Below are positions 55,541 to 64,000 of a stretch of DNA of 64,000 nucleotides, piece after piece. The stretch's first letter is position 1; every line of letters starts with the position of its first letter. Origin of the DNA: Hemerocallis citrina (lineage: Eukaryota > Streptophyta > Magnoliopsida > Asparagales > Asphodelaceae); assembly GCA_017893485.1 (NCBI GenBank), contig CM030361.1:144522941-144586940 (forward strand), read 5' to 3'. The position numbers were made by a program, and so were the translations under genes. The notes below the pieces were generated by a model. That model saw nothing but the letters and a program-made list of their open reading frames with translations. It searched no databases and was not told the origin of the DNA.

Positions 55541-56164
55541 CAACTTCGGAGTGATGGGCCTCTTCCCATCTCTGTCTTCCTTCTGGGCCGACGGCTTCCG
55601 ATGGTTGTTGGCTCGAAGGGGTTAGAGATGGGGGGTGTGCCGATCCGTTTTTGACCGGGCCCCGTGGGTTGGCGGAATACCGACCGAAACATGGGGCCTG
55701 GGAGGCCCGCCGAAGGCGGTGCCTTAAAACTTTAAATAAAAATTTTTTTGGTTACTTCAGACAGAGGTGGGGTATGGAGGAAGTGTGGGTCATCCGAGCG
55801 ACTTGATGCAATTTGTATCGTTGGATGGCGTCGCGCATCTCGAGACGGGCACATTTCTCGAGAAAACACTATCTTGTCGTCTAGTGTTCTCAGCAAGGTC
55901 TGGGCCGTCAGATTGAGATTTTACGCGAAGTTTGAGGGGAAAGGGAGTTTTCTCCGTTTGTCAGCTCGGATAGGTACTTGCTCGGTAGCCGACCGGTCTC
56001 TTTGCTGACGTGGTCGGATGGCGTATGGATCGGCTCCCGGTCTCGATATACCGAGCTAGTTGCCTTGGCAAAGAAGGTAGTTGTGTTGGGCCTTCGCGAC
56101 GCTTCGAGAGTGGCCCAAGAGTCGCACTTTTTCGTTTGGAAGTCCAAGGGACGTTCCTTTTTAC
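55541..56164. other. Spacer with one diverged 223-bp-type unit
   Basis: 55795-55995 resembles the 223-bp repeat (GGGCACATTTCTCGAGAAAAC, TTTTCTCCGTTTGTCAGCTC). The rest is GC-rich without a supported gene and leads to the antisense promoter. Confidence 0.6.
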
Positions 56165-56171
56165 TATAAAT
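56165..56171 (+). promoter_or_regulatory. TATA box of antisense gene, copy 2
   Basis: TATAAAT is followed by about 200 bases of pyrimidine-rich leader up to the ATG at 56369. The leader phrase GGCGAACTTTCCG is shared with copy 1. Confidence 0.6.
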
Positions 56172-56368
56172 CTTCACCCCCCCCCTCAGACCAAGTCTCA
56201 CTTTTTACTTTTACTCTCTCTCTCTTCAGTTCTTACTTTTCGCCTTCGAAGCTTTCAGCTCCTTGGTGGTGGTGCTAGCTGACGCGGCAAGGCGTTTGTT
56301 GTCTCCGGCGAACTTTCCGACCGTACCTATCACTTCAAGGTCAGTCTCTTTCCCTTCTCTCTTAGAAA

Positions 56369-57353
56369 ATGGTTAAGATCACGTCCTCGGATGAGACCCC
56401 CGCCTCGGAGCTAGCAGTAGGCCGAGGGGATAAAGGGAAGGAGGTAGTGGAGCCGAGCGATCAGAACGTCGTTCGTCCGGACAGAGAGGGCAAAGTGGCC
56501 GAGCTGCATAAGGAGGTTGCGGCGGTGTCCCGGGAGGGCAAAGCCGTGGTCACGATCGTGGAAACGCCGAAGACGGCGGGAGCGTTCGGTCGGCAACCCA
56601 TTGCTCTGTCGAGCGTGGGAGGTGTACGGGATTACGCCGAGGACACCTTGGAGAGAGTGACACAAGGTACGGCTAAGTTGGTGGAGGAGAACGAGCCAAG
56701 AGAGCTGTCCGAGGTGGACCATACCATCTCGTCTCTTACCGAGGCTGACCTTCACCTGATCCGAGAGGGTTTCCGGATCCCTGCCGACTACGGACTGCTC
56801 CTTCCCGGGCCGGGTTTCCAAGCCAATACAAAGTCTTCGTCAGACGTGTGCGTCTTTCCGGTCGACTCTCTTATTGCCGGACTCCGTTTTCCACTCCACC
56901 CGTTCGTGATCGATGTCCTGACATGGTACGGTTTGAGCCCCGCCCAACTGATGCCGAACACATGGAGGCACGTCATGGCATTCGTCCTCCGATGCCAAGA
57001 GGTTGGTGCCAAGCCGAGTATGTTCCTCTTTCGAAGCCTCTACCGACCTTGTCAGCCAAGGCGGGACGAACAAAGGTTTTATCTTTCACCCTGGACAGGC
57101 GTGAAGCTGATCGAGAATCCGGACTCGATCAAACATTGGAAGGAGAAGTACTTCCTCATCCGAGCCCGTGCGCCGTGGGTGATACCGACGGTTTGGGCAA
57201 AGGATGGTCTGCCCAAGCGGACCAAGAAGGAGGCGGCGCTGAGTGATGAGGAGGCGGAGGTCCAGAAGAAGCTCCTCGCCCTGCCAGCGCTAAGCTGGAA
57301 AGAAATTACCGAGGGGGATCTGTTCTGAGGGGGTCTCAGTCCGATCGACCCTA
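56369..57353 (+). CDS. Antisense Tat gene exon 1, Transposase_28-like domain
   Basis: The ATG at 56369 opens MVKITSSDETPASEL. Residues 1-110 are charged and low-complexity. Residues about 125-300 carry the conserved domain: DLHLIREGFRIPADYGLLLP, AGLRFPLHPFVIDVLTWYGL, PAQLMPNTWRHVMAFVLRCQ and SIKHWKEKYFLIRA. This is the pattern of plant Transposase_28, putative gypsy type transposon (PF04195). TGA at 57326-57328 interrupts the frame after residue 319, yet the same frame continues as GGLSPIDP to a GT donor at 57354, homologous to AGLSPADP and GT in copy 1. The TGA is probably a recent nonsense mutation. It lies antisense to gag-pol of the host element. The molecular role is unknown. Confidence 0.7.
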
Positions 57354-57429
57354 GTATGCTTCTGGTATTTATACTCTTTGCTTAAAGTTCGTGAAATTTT
57401 TTCTAAGTTTTTTCATTCGGCATGTGCAG

Positions 57430-57927
57430 AGATGATGAAGCTGGATTACAAAGCTCTGGTGGCGAAGGGCAGGTCGGAGCAGGAGGCGAAGAAGAAGAGG
57501 CCTTCGGCAGGGCCTCAGGACGTCCAAGCCTCGAAGAAGCCTTCGGTCGCGAAGGCTGCCGACCAGCCGAAGGTCATGGTCCTCGAGCAGGGGGAGGTCA
57601 TGGTCCTCGACCCTCCTGCCTCGGGTGCACCGACAACGGCCCCGAAGGGGGATGCCCCTGGTTCGTCGAGCGGTGCGTCCGGCATGAAGGAGGTGTTGTC
57701 CCTCCAAGTTCCGTCCCTCACTGCCAAGGCGGAGAAGATCTTGACCGAGCGTCATAAGCAGATCTTCGTCTCTGACTGGCAGGTGATGAACGTCGACGGC
57801 TTCTTGGGCAACGGCAACATTTGCATGGAGGCGGTGAGGCACCTGCCTACCCCCAAAGGATCGAGCGACCCTGAAGGCCGGGCTAGCAGGGGACGCCGTG
57901 ATGCATATTGCTCGGAATACTATGTCG
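57430..57927 (+). CDS. Antisense Tat gene exon 2
   Basis: Follows an intron (57354-57429, GT..GCAG, 76 bp) that is spliced in phase 1, in frame with exon 1, as in copy 1 (46263-46329, 67 bp). Reads MMKLDYKALVAKGRSEQEA, a Lys/Ala/Pro-rich linker, then LTAKAEKILTERHKQIF and VDGFLGNGNICMEAVRHLP, ending at a consensus GTAAGT donor at 57928. No known domain. If that donor is used the next exon enters the wrong frame; GT at 57924 would keep it, or a small indel has occurred. Confidence 0.6.
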
Positions 57928-58019
57928 GTAAGTAGGCCGAGCTCTCCCTCATCGAAATTTCTTTCTTAGAATTTTTCTAAGTCCTTGGGTTCGGGTTTTA
58001 ACGTGCTGTTCTTTTTCAG

Positions 58020-58688
58020 ACCCTCTGCCACTTCAATTTCATGCTCGAGGAGTTTGCGAGCAAGGAGCAGGAGAATGAACGAGAGAGGACGGAGCGTGTC
58101 AAGGCCACGCAGCTGCTTGACGCCGAGCAGCTCCTCTCGGCGAAGAGGGCTGCTGAAGTGGCGGGGTTGGAGAAGCAGCTGGCCGACGCCGTTCAGCTGT
58201 CGAAGGACACGGCGGCCAAGCTTGAGGCGTCGGAGAAGGAGGCAGCCGAGCTGAAGGAGGAGCTGGCCAATGCTCGGTCGGAAGCGGAGAGGGCTCGGAA
58301 GAGGGCCGAGAAGATCATGGCCAAACACCAGAAGAAGGTGAAGAAGGTGAAGAAGGCCGTGCAGGAGGAGGCCGCGCAGCACATGCTCCAGAACATGGAG
58401 GATGCCTACGGTCGAGCCTTGCTCCACATAGCCGCCAAGAACCCTGGCTTCGACACGTCCTCCTACCGTTTTTACGACCCCGTGGAGGGGGAGGAGGAGG
58501 TTCCCGAGGGGCTGCTCGACCCCGAGGGAGAAACGGAGGGTGTCGAAGGCCCAGGGGGGACCGAGGCCGAGGGCGAGGAGGAGGACGACTCCGAGGAGGA
58601 GAGCGGGAGCGAAGGCAAAGGCGAGGGCGATGGCGAGGGCAAGACCGGGGGGTCGACGGACCCGAACAACGAAAAGGTCGACCCCTGA
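58020..58688 (+). CDS. Antisense Tat gene exon 3, coiled coil and acidic tail
   Basis: Begins after CTTTTTCAG (58011-58019). From FNFMLEEFASKEQENERERT it forms a heptad-rich Ala/Glu/Lys/Leu coiled coil (about 130 residues: AAEVAGLEKQLADAVQLSKD, AEKIMAKHQKKVKKVKKAVQ), a short conserved segment (AYGRALLHIAAKNPGFDTSS, YRFYDP), and a Glu/Gly/Asp-rich acidic tail to TGA 58686-58688. PF04195-type plant proteins often carry such coiled-coil C-termini, which supports one spliced gene of about 700 codons. No catalytic motif is seen, so a structural or nucleic-acid-associated role is only a guess. The 3' region contains AATGAAAAT, a weak poly(A) signal, near 58786. Confidence 0.62.
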   Translation, partial: TLCHFNFMLEEFASKEQENERERTERVKATQLLDAEQLLSAKRAAEVAGLEKQLADAVQLSKDTAAKLEASEKEAAELKEELANARSEAERARKRAEKIMAKHQKKVKKVKKAVQEEAAQHMLQNMEDAYGRALLHIAAKNPGFDTSSYRFYDPVEGEEEVPEGLLDPEGETEGVEGPGGTEAEGEEEDDSEEESGSEGKGEGDGEGKTGGSTDPNNEKVDP

Positions 58689-58900
58689 CTCGGTTGTCTC
58701 TTTTAGTTTTTCGTTGTTTTGTTTCTTTTTGTAAGCCTAACTGCGGACTGGCCACCGCTTTTGTAAAACTTTCTCCTCGGTTTTGAATGAAAATATTGTG
58801 TTTGGCCAGAATTTATCCAAGTGTCGAGTCTCGGATTTTGTGTTTGATTTGGCGTAGAATTCTCCAAGTGTTGGGTCTCGAATTTATCTCTGCTTTTCAG

Positions 58901-59662
58901 GTAAGGTTCGGTCCGGTTACGGAGGTTGCACACCTTCGTAAGGAGCTGGCCAAAACGAAGGGTGAGCTCTCGAATAGCCGACAGAATCGGTTTCTCATGC
59001 TCTTGAAGCTGGAGGAGACGAAGGCAGCTGTGCGGAGGTATTGCCGCGAGCTGTGGCAACTGCGGAAGTACCCCCAAGCCCCTTGTCCCGAAGGCGAGGT
59101 CGAGCGGCTCCGTAGGGAGCTCACTACCGCCGAGCAGAAGAATGGCGAGCTTTTGGCCGAGGTTCAACACATGGAATTAGCGGAGAAAGAACGCTCGGCG
59201 GCGGAAGAGAAGCTATCCTCCGAGCTAGAGAAGACGTCGACCGAGCGTAAGAGGTTGTTGGCCGAGGTCGACAGGCTTAGGAGGATTACCATAGATAGGG
59301 GGATCGAGGCCACCCATTACCGACGGCTTGCGACCGATAGTGCCAACGCCTCGGGCTCGTCGAGGCTCCCTCGACCGAAGAAGTTGGCAAAGGACGATGC
59401 TTTGAGGGATAGAATCATCGAACTGGAGGAGGAGGTCGCGTCGCTCAAGCCCCTGCCCGAGAGAGCCAACATCCGGAGCACCTCGTGTACCCGCGAAGAG
59501 AGCGAGAGAGGGATTACATTTTACAAACTTGCGACACGCTTGCCCACGACCAGGCGGAGTCCGGCTGACGCTCAGAGCAGTGCGGCCGTCTCGTCGAGCG
59601 GAGCCTCGGTCGGCGCCACAGTTAGAGCCAGCAGCGAGGGGGGTCGCGCTTCGTTGGTTTAG
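58901..59662 (+). pseudogene. Antisense coiled-coil ORF 2 (frameshifted)
   Basis: The open frame follows TGCTTTTCAG at 58891-58900 (possible acceptor) and reads VAHLRKELAKTKGELSNSRQ, LLKLEETKAAVRRYCRELWQ, ERLRRELTTAEQKNGELLAE, then ASEKLSSELEKTSTERKRLL-like heptads, a long coiled coil. Near 59505 the sense shifts to another frame (ERDYILQTCDTLAHDQAESG), which soon stops, indicating a one-base frameshift; the frame to 59662 is then meaningless. It may be a second gene or a downstream part of the one at 56369. Two copies of a CCAAGTGTYGRGTCTCG phrase lie just upstream. Function unknown. Confidence 0.5.
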
Positions 59663-59910
59663 GATCGAGCTTGGAGGGCAGGCCTCGTCGTCCTCGTGTT
59701 TCCCTAAACCGAAGCGTTCCCCTTCCGAAGAGGCCCTAATCACGTCATTTTTCATTTTTGTTGGTTGTTGTAAAATTCTGTTGTTGGATCTGTCTCGTTG
59801 TATGTAGAATTAATATGTCTGAATATGAATCCGGATTTGTGATTTGGAAAATTTTAAGTGTTGGGCCCCGGCGAAGTATTGAAGTCTTGCTATTTGTTTT
59901 CCCTTTTTCC

Positions 59911-60344
59911 AGCTCGAGGCGGCCGACCCATATGCTGATCTCCACGGTTTGGATGATGACTCTGAATCCGAGGCCACTTCTGGGACGGCGGCTCTGAGTC
60001 CTAGGAGCGTCGAGCTGGAGATACGCCGAGCTGAGAGTAAGCGGGCCCACCTTTTGTCCGTCCTCGACCTACGGGAAGCCGAGATCCAACGCCTGGAGAA
60101 TAGGATCGTCGAGCTGAGCCCTGTAGAAGGGGACAAAGATTCGCAAACCGCTTTCAGCAATGCTCTTCGGGTCAAGTGTATTCGGCACAACCAGTCGAAG
60201 ATTATAGCCGAGCGGGACGATTTGCTCTCGGAGATTCGACACTTGCAGATTGCGGTAGCGAAGCTCCGGAAGGATGCAGGGGAGCTATCAGCCGAGGAGG
60301 ACGGACAGGCGACTGAACAGTCTAGTGAAGATATTTCCATATGA
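59911..60344 (+). CDS. Antisense coiled-coil ORF 3
   Basis: Opens after TTTTTCCAG (about 59902-59910) with LEAADPYADLHGLDDDSESE and continues VELEIRRAESKRAHLLSVLD, LREAEIQRLENRIVELSP and AERDDLLSEIRHLQIAVAKL to TGA 60342-60344. The acceptor-like start means it is likely the last exon of the antisense transcription unit. It is a predicted coiled coil with no known domain. A canonical poly(A) signal follows 95 bases downstream. Confidence 0.5.
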
Positions 60345-60438
60345 GGGCCAAGTGTAGTGGTTCGGCGGCGTGTATTTTGTTTGCAAAACACTTTGTAACC
60401 TTGGAAAAGATGTGCTTTGTAATATGGCCTGGTTGTTT

Positions 60439-60444
60439 AATAAA
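60439..60444 (+). terminator. Poly(A) signal of the antisense unit
   Basis: AATAAA in a T-rich 3' region, downstream of the last antisense exon and on the same strand. Confidence 0.55.
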
Positions 60445-60599
60445 ATATCTTTCGTCGCTCTGCATATTTATCTTGCTTATAACTGTGTTGGTCGCGCCGA
60501 GATTCTCGAACCGAGCGTGTTAGTTCCGTCGGCGAGAGTGTTGAACCGAACGGGTTCCTAAGAGTACGGTATTCCATCGTTTAGCGACTCTGACAAAGT

Positions 60600-60855
60600 A
60601 CGGCACGAATCCCTAGGCGGCTCAGTCCCCAAGAAAATGCTATCTTGTCGTTTAGCGTAGGTGGCGAGATCTGAGCCGTTGATCGTAGGCACGAATCTCG
60701 AGGCGGCTCAGTTCCCAAGAAAATGCTATCTTGTCGTTTAGCGTCGGTGGCAAGATCTGGGCCGTCTGATCGAGATAATGCGCGAAAGTTGAGGAGAAAG
60801 TGTGTTTTCTCCGTTTGCGAGCTCGGGAAGGCACTTGCTCGGTAGCCGACCGAAG
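60600..60855. repeat. Diverged 223-bp-type repeat, partial duplicates
   Basis: AAGAAAATGCTATCTTGTCG occurs twice, at about 60632 and 60717, followed by GCGCGAAAGTTGAGGAGAAAG and TTTTCTCCGTTTGCGAGCTC. It is the same unit as the main array 6.4 kb to the left, now on the other side of the antisense genes. Confidence 0.85.
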
Positions 60856-60999
60856 GCGTAGGGCTTCGGGCTTCGGCTGTTAGGCAAGAGTGCTCGGATT
60901 ATGTGGCCGAACGTAGCTTCGGTGTCCCTCCACTGACGGAGCAGAGGGGTGGACCACTCCCAATTTGCCGCGAAGCAAGCTTGGGGGGACTGGGAGCTA

Positions 61000-61460
61000 A
61001 GTATTGGACTCCGGGACCATCGTTGTAGTTCAACAGTTGTGGGAGCAATTCCGAACGGCGATCTACCCCTGGCTCGTCCGGGGGCAAGCCGAGGAGGTAG
61101 AGTCGAGCCGAGTGTTGGACTCCGAACCATCGGTGTAGTTCAACGGTTGTGGGAGCAATTCCGAACGGCGATCTACCCCTGGCTCGCCCGGAGGCGAGCC
61201 GAGGAGGTAAAGTCGAGCTGAGTGTTGGACTCCGAACCATCGGTGTAGTTCAACGGTTGTGGGAGCAATTCCGAACGGCGATCTACCCCTGGCTCGCCCG
61301 GAGGCGAGCCGAGGAGGTAAAGTCGAGCCGAGTGTTGGACTCCGAACCATCGGTGTAGTTCAACGGTTGTGGGAGCAGTTCCGAACGACGGTCTACCCCT
61401 GGTTCGTCCGGGGACGAGCCGAAGGGGTGAAGTCGAGCCGAACGTGGACTCCGAACCATT
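61000..61460. repeat. 110-bp tandem array (about 4 units)
   Basis: AGTGTTGGACTCCGAACC at 61111, 61221 and 61331, with diverged edges at about 61000 and 61441, gives an exact 110-bp period. It includes the palindrome-like GGCTCGCCCGGAGGCGAGCC. ORFs on both strands over it are repeat artefacts. Confidence 0.93.
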
Positions 61461-61633
61461 GGTTGAAATCACAATTTAAAAAGCAGATGATAAGAGGGGA
61501 GAGAAACATGCGAATTCACAAACACGAAAGAGCTTTCTTTATTGATGATCGACGGCAAACCGTTTTACATAGTACAATTTATGAAAATAGGTTACAAGTC
61601 AGAGGACTGGAATGGCTTGATATCCTATGATAC

Positions 61634-62926
61634 TTAGAGTGGCGCCGGAGCGCTCTCTTGGTATTTTAGGAGGTGGTCGGCATTCCAGGTCCTCGGAAGC
61701 TCTCTGCCCTCTAGATCTTCAAGACGATATGCTCCGGGCCGAACTACCCTCGTGATCTTGTACGGCCCTTCCCAGTTCGGAGCCAGCTTGCTCTTCTGAT
61801 TGGGGAAGGATATGGCCAATTTTCTCAAGACTAAGTCTCCTTGCTTAAGGTTGGCGGGTCGGACCTTTTTGTTGTACGCCAGTTCAACCCTCCTTCGGTA
61901 ACTCTGCTGCCGAATTGCCGCTCTTTCCCTCAGTTCATCTATCAGGTCTAATTCTGCTCTGAGGTCCCTGGCATTCTGTTCTTCGTCATAGGCTGTGAGC
62001 CGAGGGGAAGGTATTCCGACCTCGAGGGGTATCACGGCCTCGGACCCATAGGTGAGGTTAAAAGGAGACTCGCCTGTGGGGGTCCTCTTGCTCGTGCGGT
62101 AGCTCCATAGGACGTTGGGGAGTTGGTCGACCCATAAGCCTTTGGAACTTTTGTCCAGCCTTCTCTTGATGCCTGCGAGGATCTGCCGATTAGCATTTTC
62201 TGCCTGTCCGTTCGACTGAGGGTGGGAGACGGACGAGAAGCGCTGCTGGATGGCAAGGTCGTCGCACAGAGCTCGGAATGCTGCGCCAGTGAACTGTGTT
62301 CCGTTGTCCGTAACGAGGACATGGGGGATGCCGAACCTGCATATGATGCTCTTCCAGAAGAACTGTACCACCTTGTTCTCGGTTATAGTGGCGAGGGGCT
62401 CGGCCTCGAGCCACTTCGAGAAGTAGTCGATGGCTACGACCAAGAACTTGAACTGACTCGGAGCCGGAGGGAAGGGCCCTAGTAAATCCATGCCCCACAT
62501 TGCGAAGGGGATAGGACTTGATAGGGAGGCGAGGTTGGCCTGAGGGAGGCGACGGATGCTGGAGTGTCTCTGACAAGAGCTACATTGCCGAACGTGTCGC
62601 TCGGCGTCTTGAAGGAGGGTCGGCCAGAAGTATCCATAATTCAAAGCTTTTCGGGCCAAGGACCTGGACCCCGAATGTGCCCCGCCGATGCCTTCGTGGA
62701 GCTTTTGTAGGGCATATTCGGCCTGCTCCGGAGAGAGGCACCTCAGGTATGGTCGGCCGTCTATTTGAGAGAAAGAGCGTTTATATAAGATGCCCTCGAT
62801 CAAGACATACCGCTTGGCCCTGGTTCGGACTCGGCGCGCTTCTTTGGGGTCTTCGGGTAGGTGCCCGTCCCTTAAGAACTCCACTAAAGGCTTCATCCAA
62901 TTATCTTGTAACATAACCGGCAACAT
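61634..62926 (-). CDS. Tat-lineage integrase (3' end of pol)
   Basis: A 430-residue frame on the minus strand. The N-terminal zinc-binding region (GIGGAHSGSRSLARKALNYG, then VRQCSSCQRHS) gives the HHCC pattern at about residues 77-117. The DDE core has WGMDLLGPFPP, VTDNGTQF and SNGQAENANRQ for the catalytic Asp, Asp and Glu. A GPF/Y-type C-terminal domain (APNWEGPYKITRVVRPGAYR) follows, and no chromodomain. It inserts element cDNA into the host genome. The true polyprotein start is upstream: the frame is joined to RNase H in the adjacent frame by a shift near 62940, where WLGGMLPVML would continue. It is the best preserved coding stretch in the window; whether it is functional cannot be judged. 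Confidence 0.9.
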   Translation of the reverse strand: MLPVMLQDNWMKPLVEFLRDGHLPEDPKEARRVRTRAKRYVLIEGILYKRSFSQIDGRPYLRCLSPEQAEYALQKLHEGIGGAHSGSRSLARKALNYGYFWPTLLQDAERHVRQCSSCQRHSSIRRLPQANLASLSSPIPFAMWGMDLLGPFPPAPSQFKFLVVAIDYFSKWLEAEPLATITENKVVQFFWKSIICRFGIPHVLVTDNGTQFTGAAFRALCDDLAIQQRFSSVSHPQSNGQAENANRQILAGIKRRLDKSSKGLWVDQLPNVLWSYRTSKRTPTGESPFNLTYGSEAVIPLEVGIPSPRLTAYDEEQNARDLRAELDLIDELRERAAIRQQSYRRRVELAYNKKVRPANLKQGDLVLRKLAISFPNQKSKLAPNWEGPYKITRVVRPGAYRLEDLEGRELPRTWNADHLLKYQESAPAPL

Positions 62927-63716
62927 TCCGCCGAGCCAGGTGTCTCGTCTTCGATGCTCGGCTTAGAGAGGACTTCGATCAGTACGGTCTGTTCGAGACC
63001 CTGCAGGGAGGACGAGGCCAATTTGGAGAGGGCATCGGCCTGTGAGTTCTCTTCACGAGGGACCCGCTGGATGAGCGCCTCCTCGAACCGGCTCATGAGG
63101 GCTCGAACTTTAGCGAGGTACTTTGCCATCCGCTCGTCTCGGGCCTCATACTCGCCCAAGACTTGGTTCACGACGAGTTGGGAATCGCTGTGGATTCGGA
63201 GGCGCTGCGCCCCAGCACTTCGTGCAAGTCCGAGACCAGCAATGAGTGCCTCGTACTCCGCCTCATTGTTCGAGGCCTTGAAGTTCATACGGATCGCGTA
63301 TTGGAGGACGAAGTCGTCAGGGCCATTCAGGATGATGCCGGCGCCGCATCCTTCATTACAGGAGGATCCGTCCACAAAGACTGTCCAAATGGGGGGTCCA
63401 TTCGGGACGTGGCCGACCTCAGGGATAGTGGACTCTACGATGAAGTCGGCGAGGGCCTGTGCCTTAATTGCCATCCGAGGCTGGTAAGAGATGTCATGCT
63501 GGCTCAGCTCTATGGACCACTTCATTAGCCGGCCCGAGGTCTCAGGCTTGTGGAGGACCTGCTTTAGGGGTTGGTCGGTGAGGATGACGATCGAGTGGAA
63601 TTGAAAGTACGGCCGGAGCTTTCTCGCTGCCATGACCAGGGCGTAGGCCATTTTCTCTATCCTCGGATAGCGGAGCTCGGCGTCCCGAAGCACCTTGCTC
63701 ACGTAGTAGATAGGCC
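62893..63716 (-). pseudogene. Tat-lineage RNase H plus second (archaeal-type) RNase H
   Basis: The minus strand opens after an in-frame TAA (63717-63719) with RPIYYVSKVL, then YPRIEKMAYALVMAARKLRP and VILTDQPLKQVLHKPETSGR, the usual gypsy RNase H. A second RNase H domain follows: FVDGSSCNEGCGAGIIL, NNEAEYEALIAGLGLARSAG, HSDSQLVVNQVLGEYEARDE and ENSQADALSKLASS, with the four acidic active-site positions. Two RNase H domains in series are the hallmark of the Tat clade. A frameshift near 62940 disrupts the link to integrase, so the polyprotein is broken. Confidence 0.88.
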
Positions 63717-63719
63717 TTT

Positions 63720-64000
63720 AGGCCCGGTCCTCCTCTCTCACCAAGACAGCACTTAGGGTCTGCTCGGAAGCAGCTAAGTAGACGAAGAGAGTCTCGCCCG
63801 GGACCGGTTTGCTGAGCAGAGGGGGGTTCACCAAGTAGGCCTTCAGTTGGTCGAACGATTCCTGTTGTGGTTGGCCCCATTCAAAACCCTTAGCCCCCCT
63901 GAGCGCTTTGAAGAAGGGGAGGCACTTTTCCCCCGATTTCGAGAGGAACCGGCAGATTGCGGCGAGCCGACCAGTAAGCTTCTGCACCTCTTTGATGTTC
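63720..64000 (-). pseudogene. Tat-lineage reverse transcriptase, C-terminal end (partial)
   Basis: The minus strand reads VQKLTGRLAAICRFLSKSGE, CLPFFKALRGAKGFEWGQPQ, FDQLKAYLVNPPLLSKPVPG and FVYLAASEQTLSAVLVREED, the thumb/connection region typical of gypsy polymerases, cut by the window edge. TAA at 63717-63719 replaces what was probably a Gln codon before RPIYYVSK. The rest of reverse transcriptase, protease and gag should lie beyond 64000. Confidence 0.87.

Larger units (their letters stand above)
51139..64000 (-). mobile_element. Second Tat-lineage gypsy element, tandem LTR arrangement
   Basis: On the minus strand, from right to left: RT/RNase H and integrase, a tandem-repeat and antisense-gene region, polypurine tract, full LTR (52757-52163), then a second PBS and gag (52158-51277), then a partial LTR (51276-51139). 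The middle LTR therefore serves as 3' LTR of one unit and 5' LTR of the next. The element runs off the window at the right. TCCCC at 51134-51138 is the probable left target duplication; its partner lies outside. Confidence 0.8.

Noticed and set aside
56340..56365. Intron in the 5' leader of the antisense gene (GT at 56340, AG at 56365)
   Set aside because: It would be only 26 bases, too short for plant splicing, and copy 1 lacks the same acceptor.
62222..63528. Plus-strand ORFs opposite integrase and RNase H
   Set aside because: Shadows of the well-supported minus-strand pol; no independent motifs.

Overview
The window is plant nuclear DNA, almost certainly from a flowering plant with a large, repeat-rich genome. 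It is essentially all nested transposable elements, and I see no intact host gene. The lineage evidence is Ty1/copia (Sirevirus-like) and Ty3/gypsy (Tat-like and Tekay-like) elements, a ZMYM1-like hAT transposase, a CACTA element carrying plant-type exons, plant MITEs and a Helitron. The species cannot be fixed from the sequence.

Layout. (1) 1-8600: remnant of a gypsy element with LTRs of about 4 kb; its 3' LTR carries a minus-strand solo LTR (1584-5084). (2) 8697-25862: a decayed hAT transposon split by a copia element (9611-24060, perfect ATGAA target duplication). That copia itself contains two solo gypsy LTRs in opposite orientation (11394-15076 and 17990-22142). (3) 25897-26224: a small Helitron. 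(4) 26601-36004: a Tourist/Harbinger-like MITE split by a short-LTR copia (26796-35515, minus strand), itself split by a CACTA transposon (27786-32030) that captured exons of an ABCI20/21-type ABC-protein gene. (5) 36880-38346: a retroposed LINE-like sequence with a 19-bp target duplication. (6) 38613-38948: a second MITE. (7) 39214-46669: 3' part of a Tat-lineage gypsy element with a 57/114-bp tandem array and an antisense gene split by a solo LTR (42539-45832). (8) 46670-49680: another LTR of the region-1 gypsy family, then a copia solo LTR (49681-51126). (9) 51139-64000: a tandem LTR-internal-LTR arrangement of a Tat element on the minus strand, running off the right edge.

The most interesting content is the plus-strand gene set carried antisense inside the Tat elements. 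The first gene has a TATA box, a Transposase_28-like (PF04195) first exon, an intron whose position, phase and frame are conserved between two diverged copies in this window, and a coiled-coil/acidic C-terminus. Two more antisense coiled-coil ORFs follow, and a poly(A) signal. Tandem arrays with periods of 223, about 134 and 110 bp flank the set, as in the hypervariable region between pol and the 3' LTR known for this lineage.

Almost every coding region has stops or frameshifts, so most of the sequence is relic. Least damaged are the Tat integrase ORF (61634-62926) and the antisense first exon (56369-57328). Boundaries rest on visible TG..CA ends, PBS/PPT motifs and target-site duplications. 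Family names come from motif recognition by eye, not from database searches.
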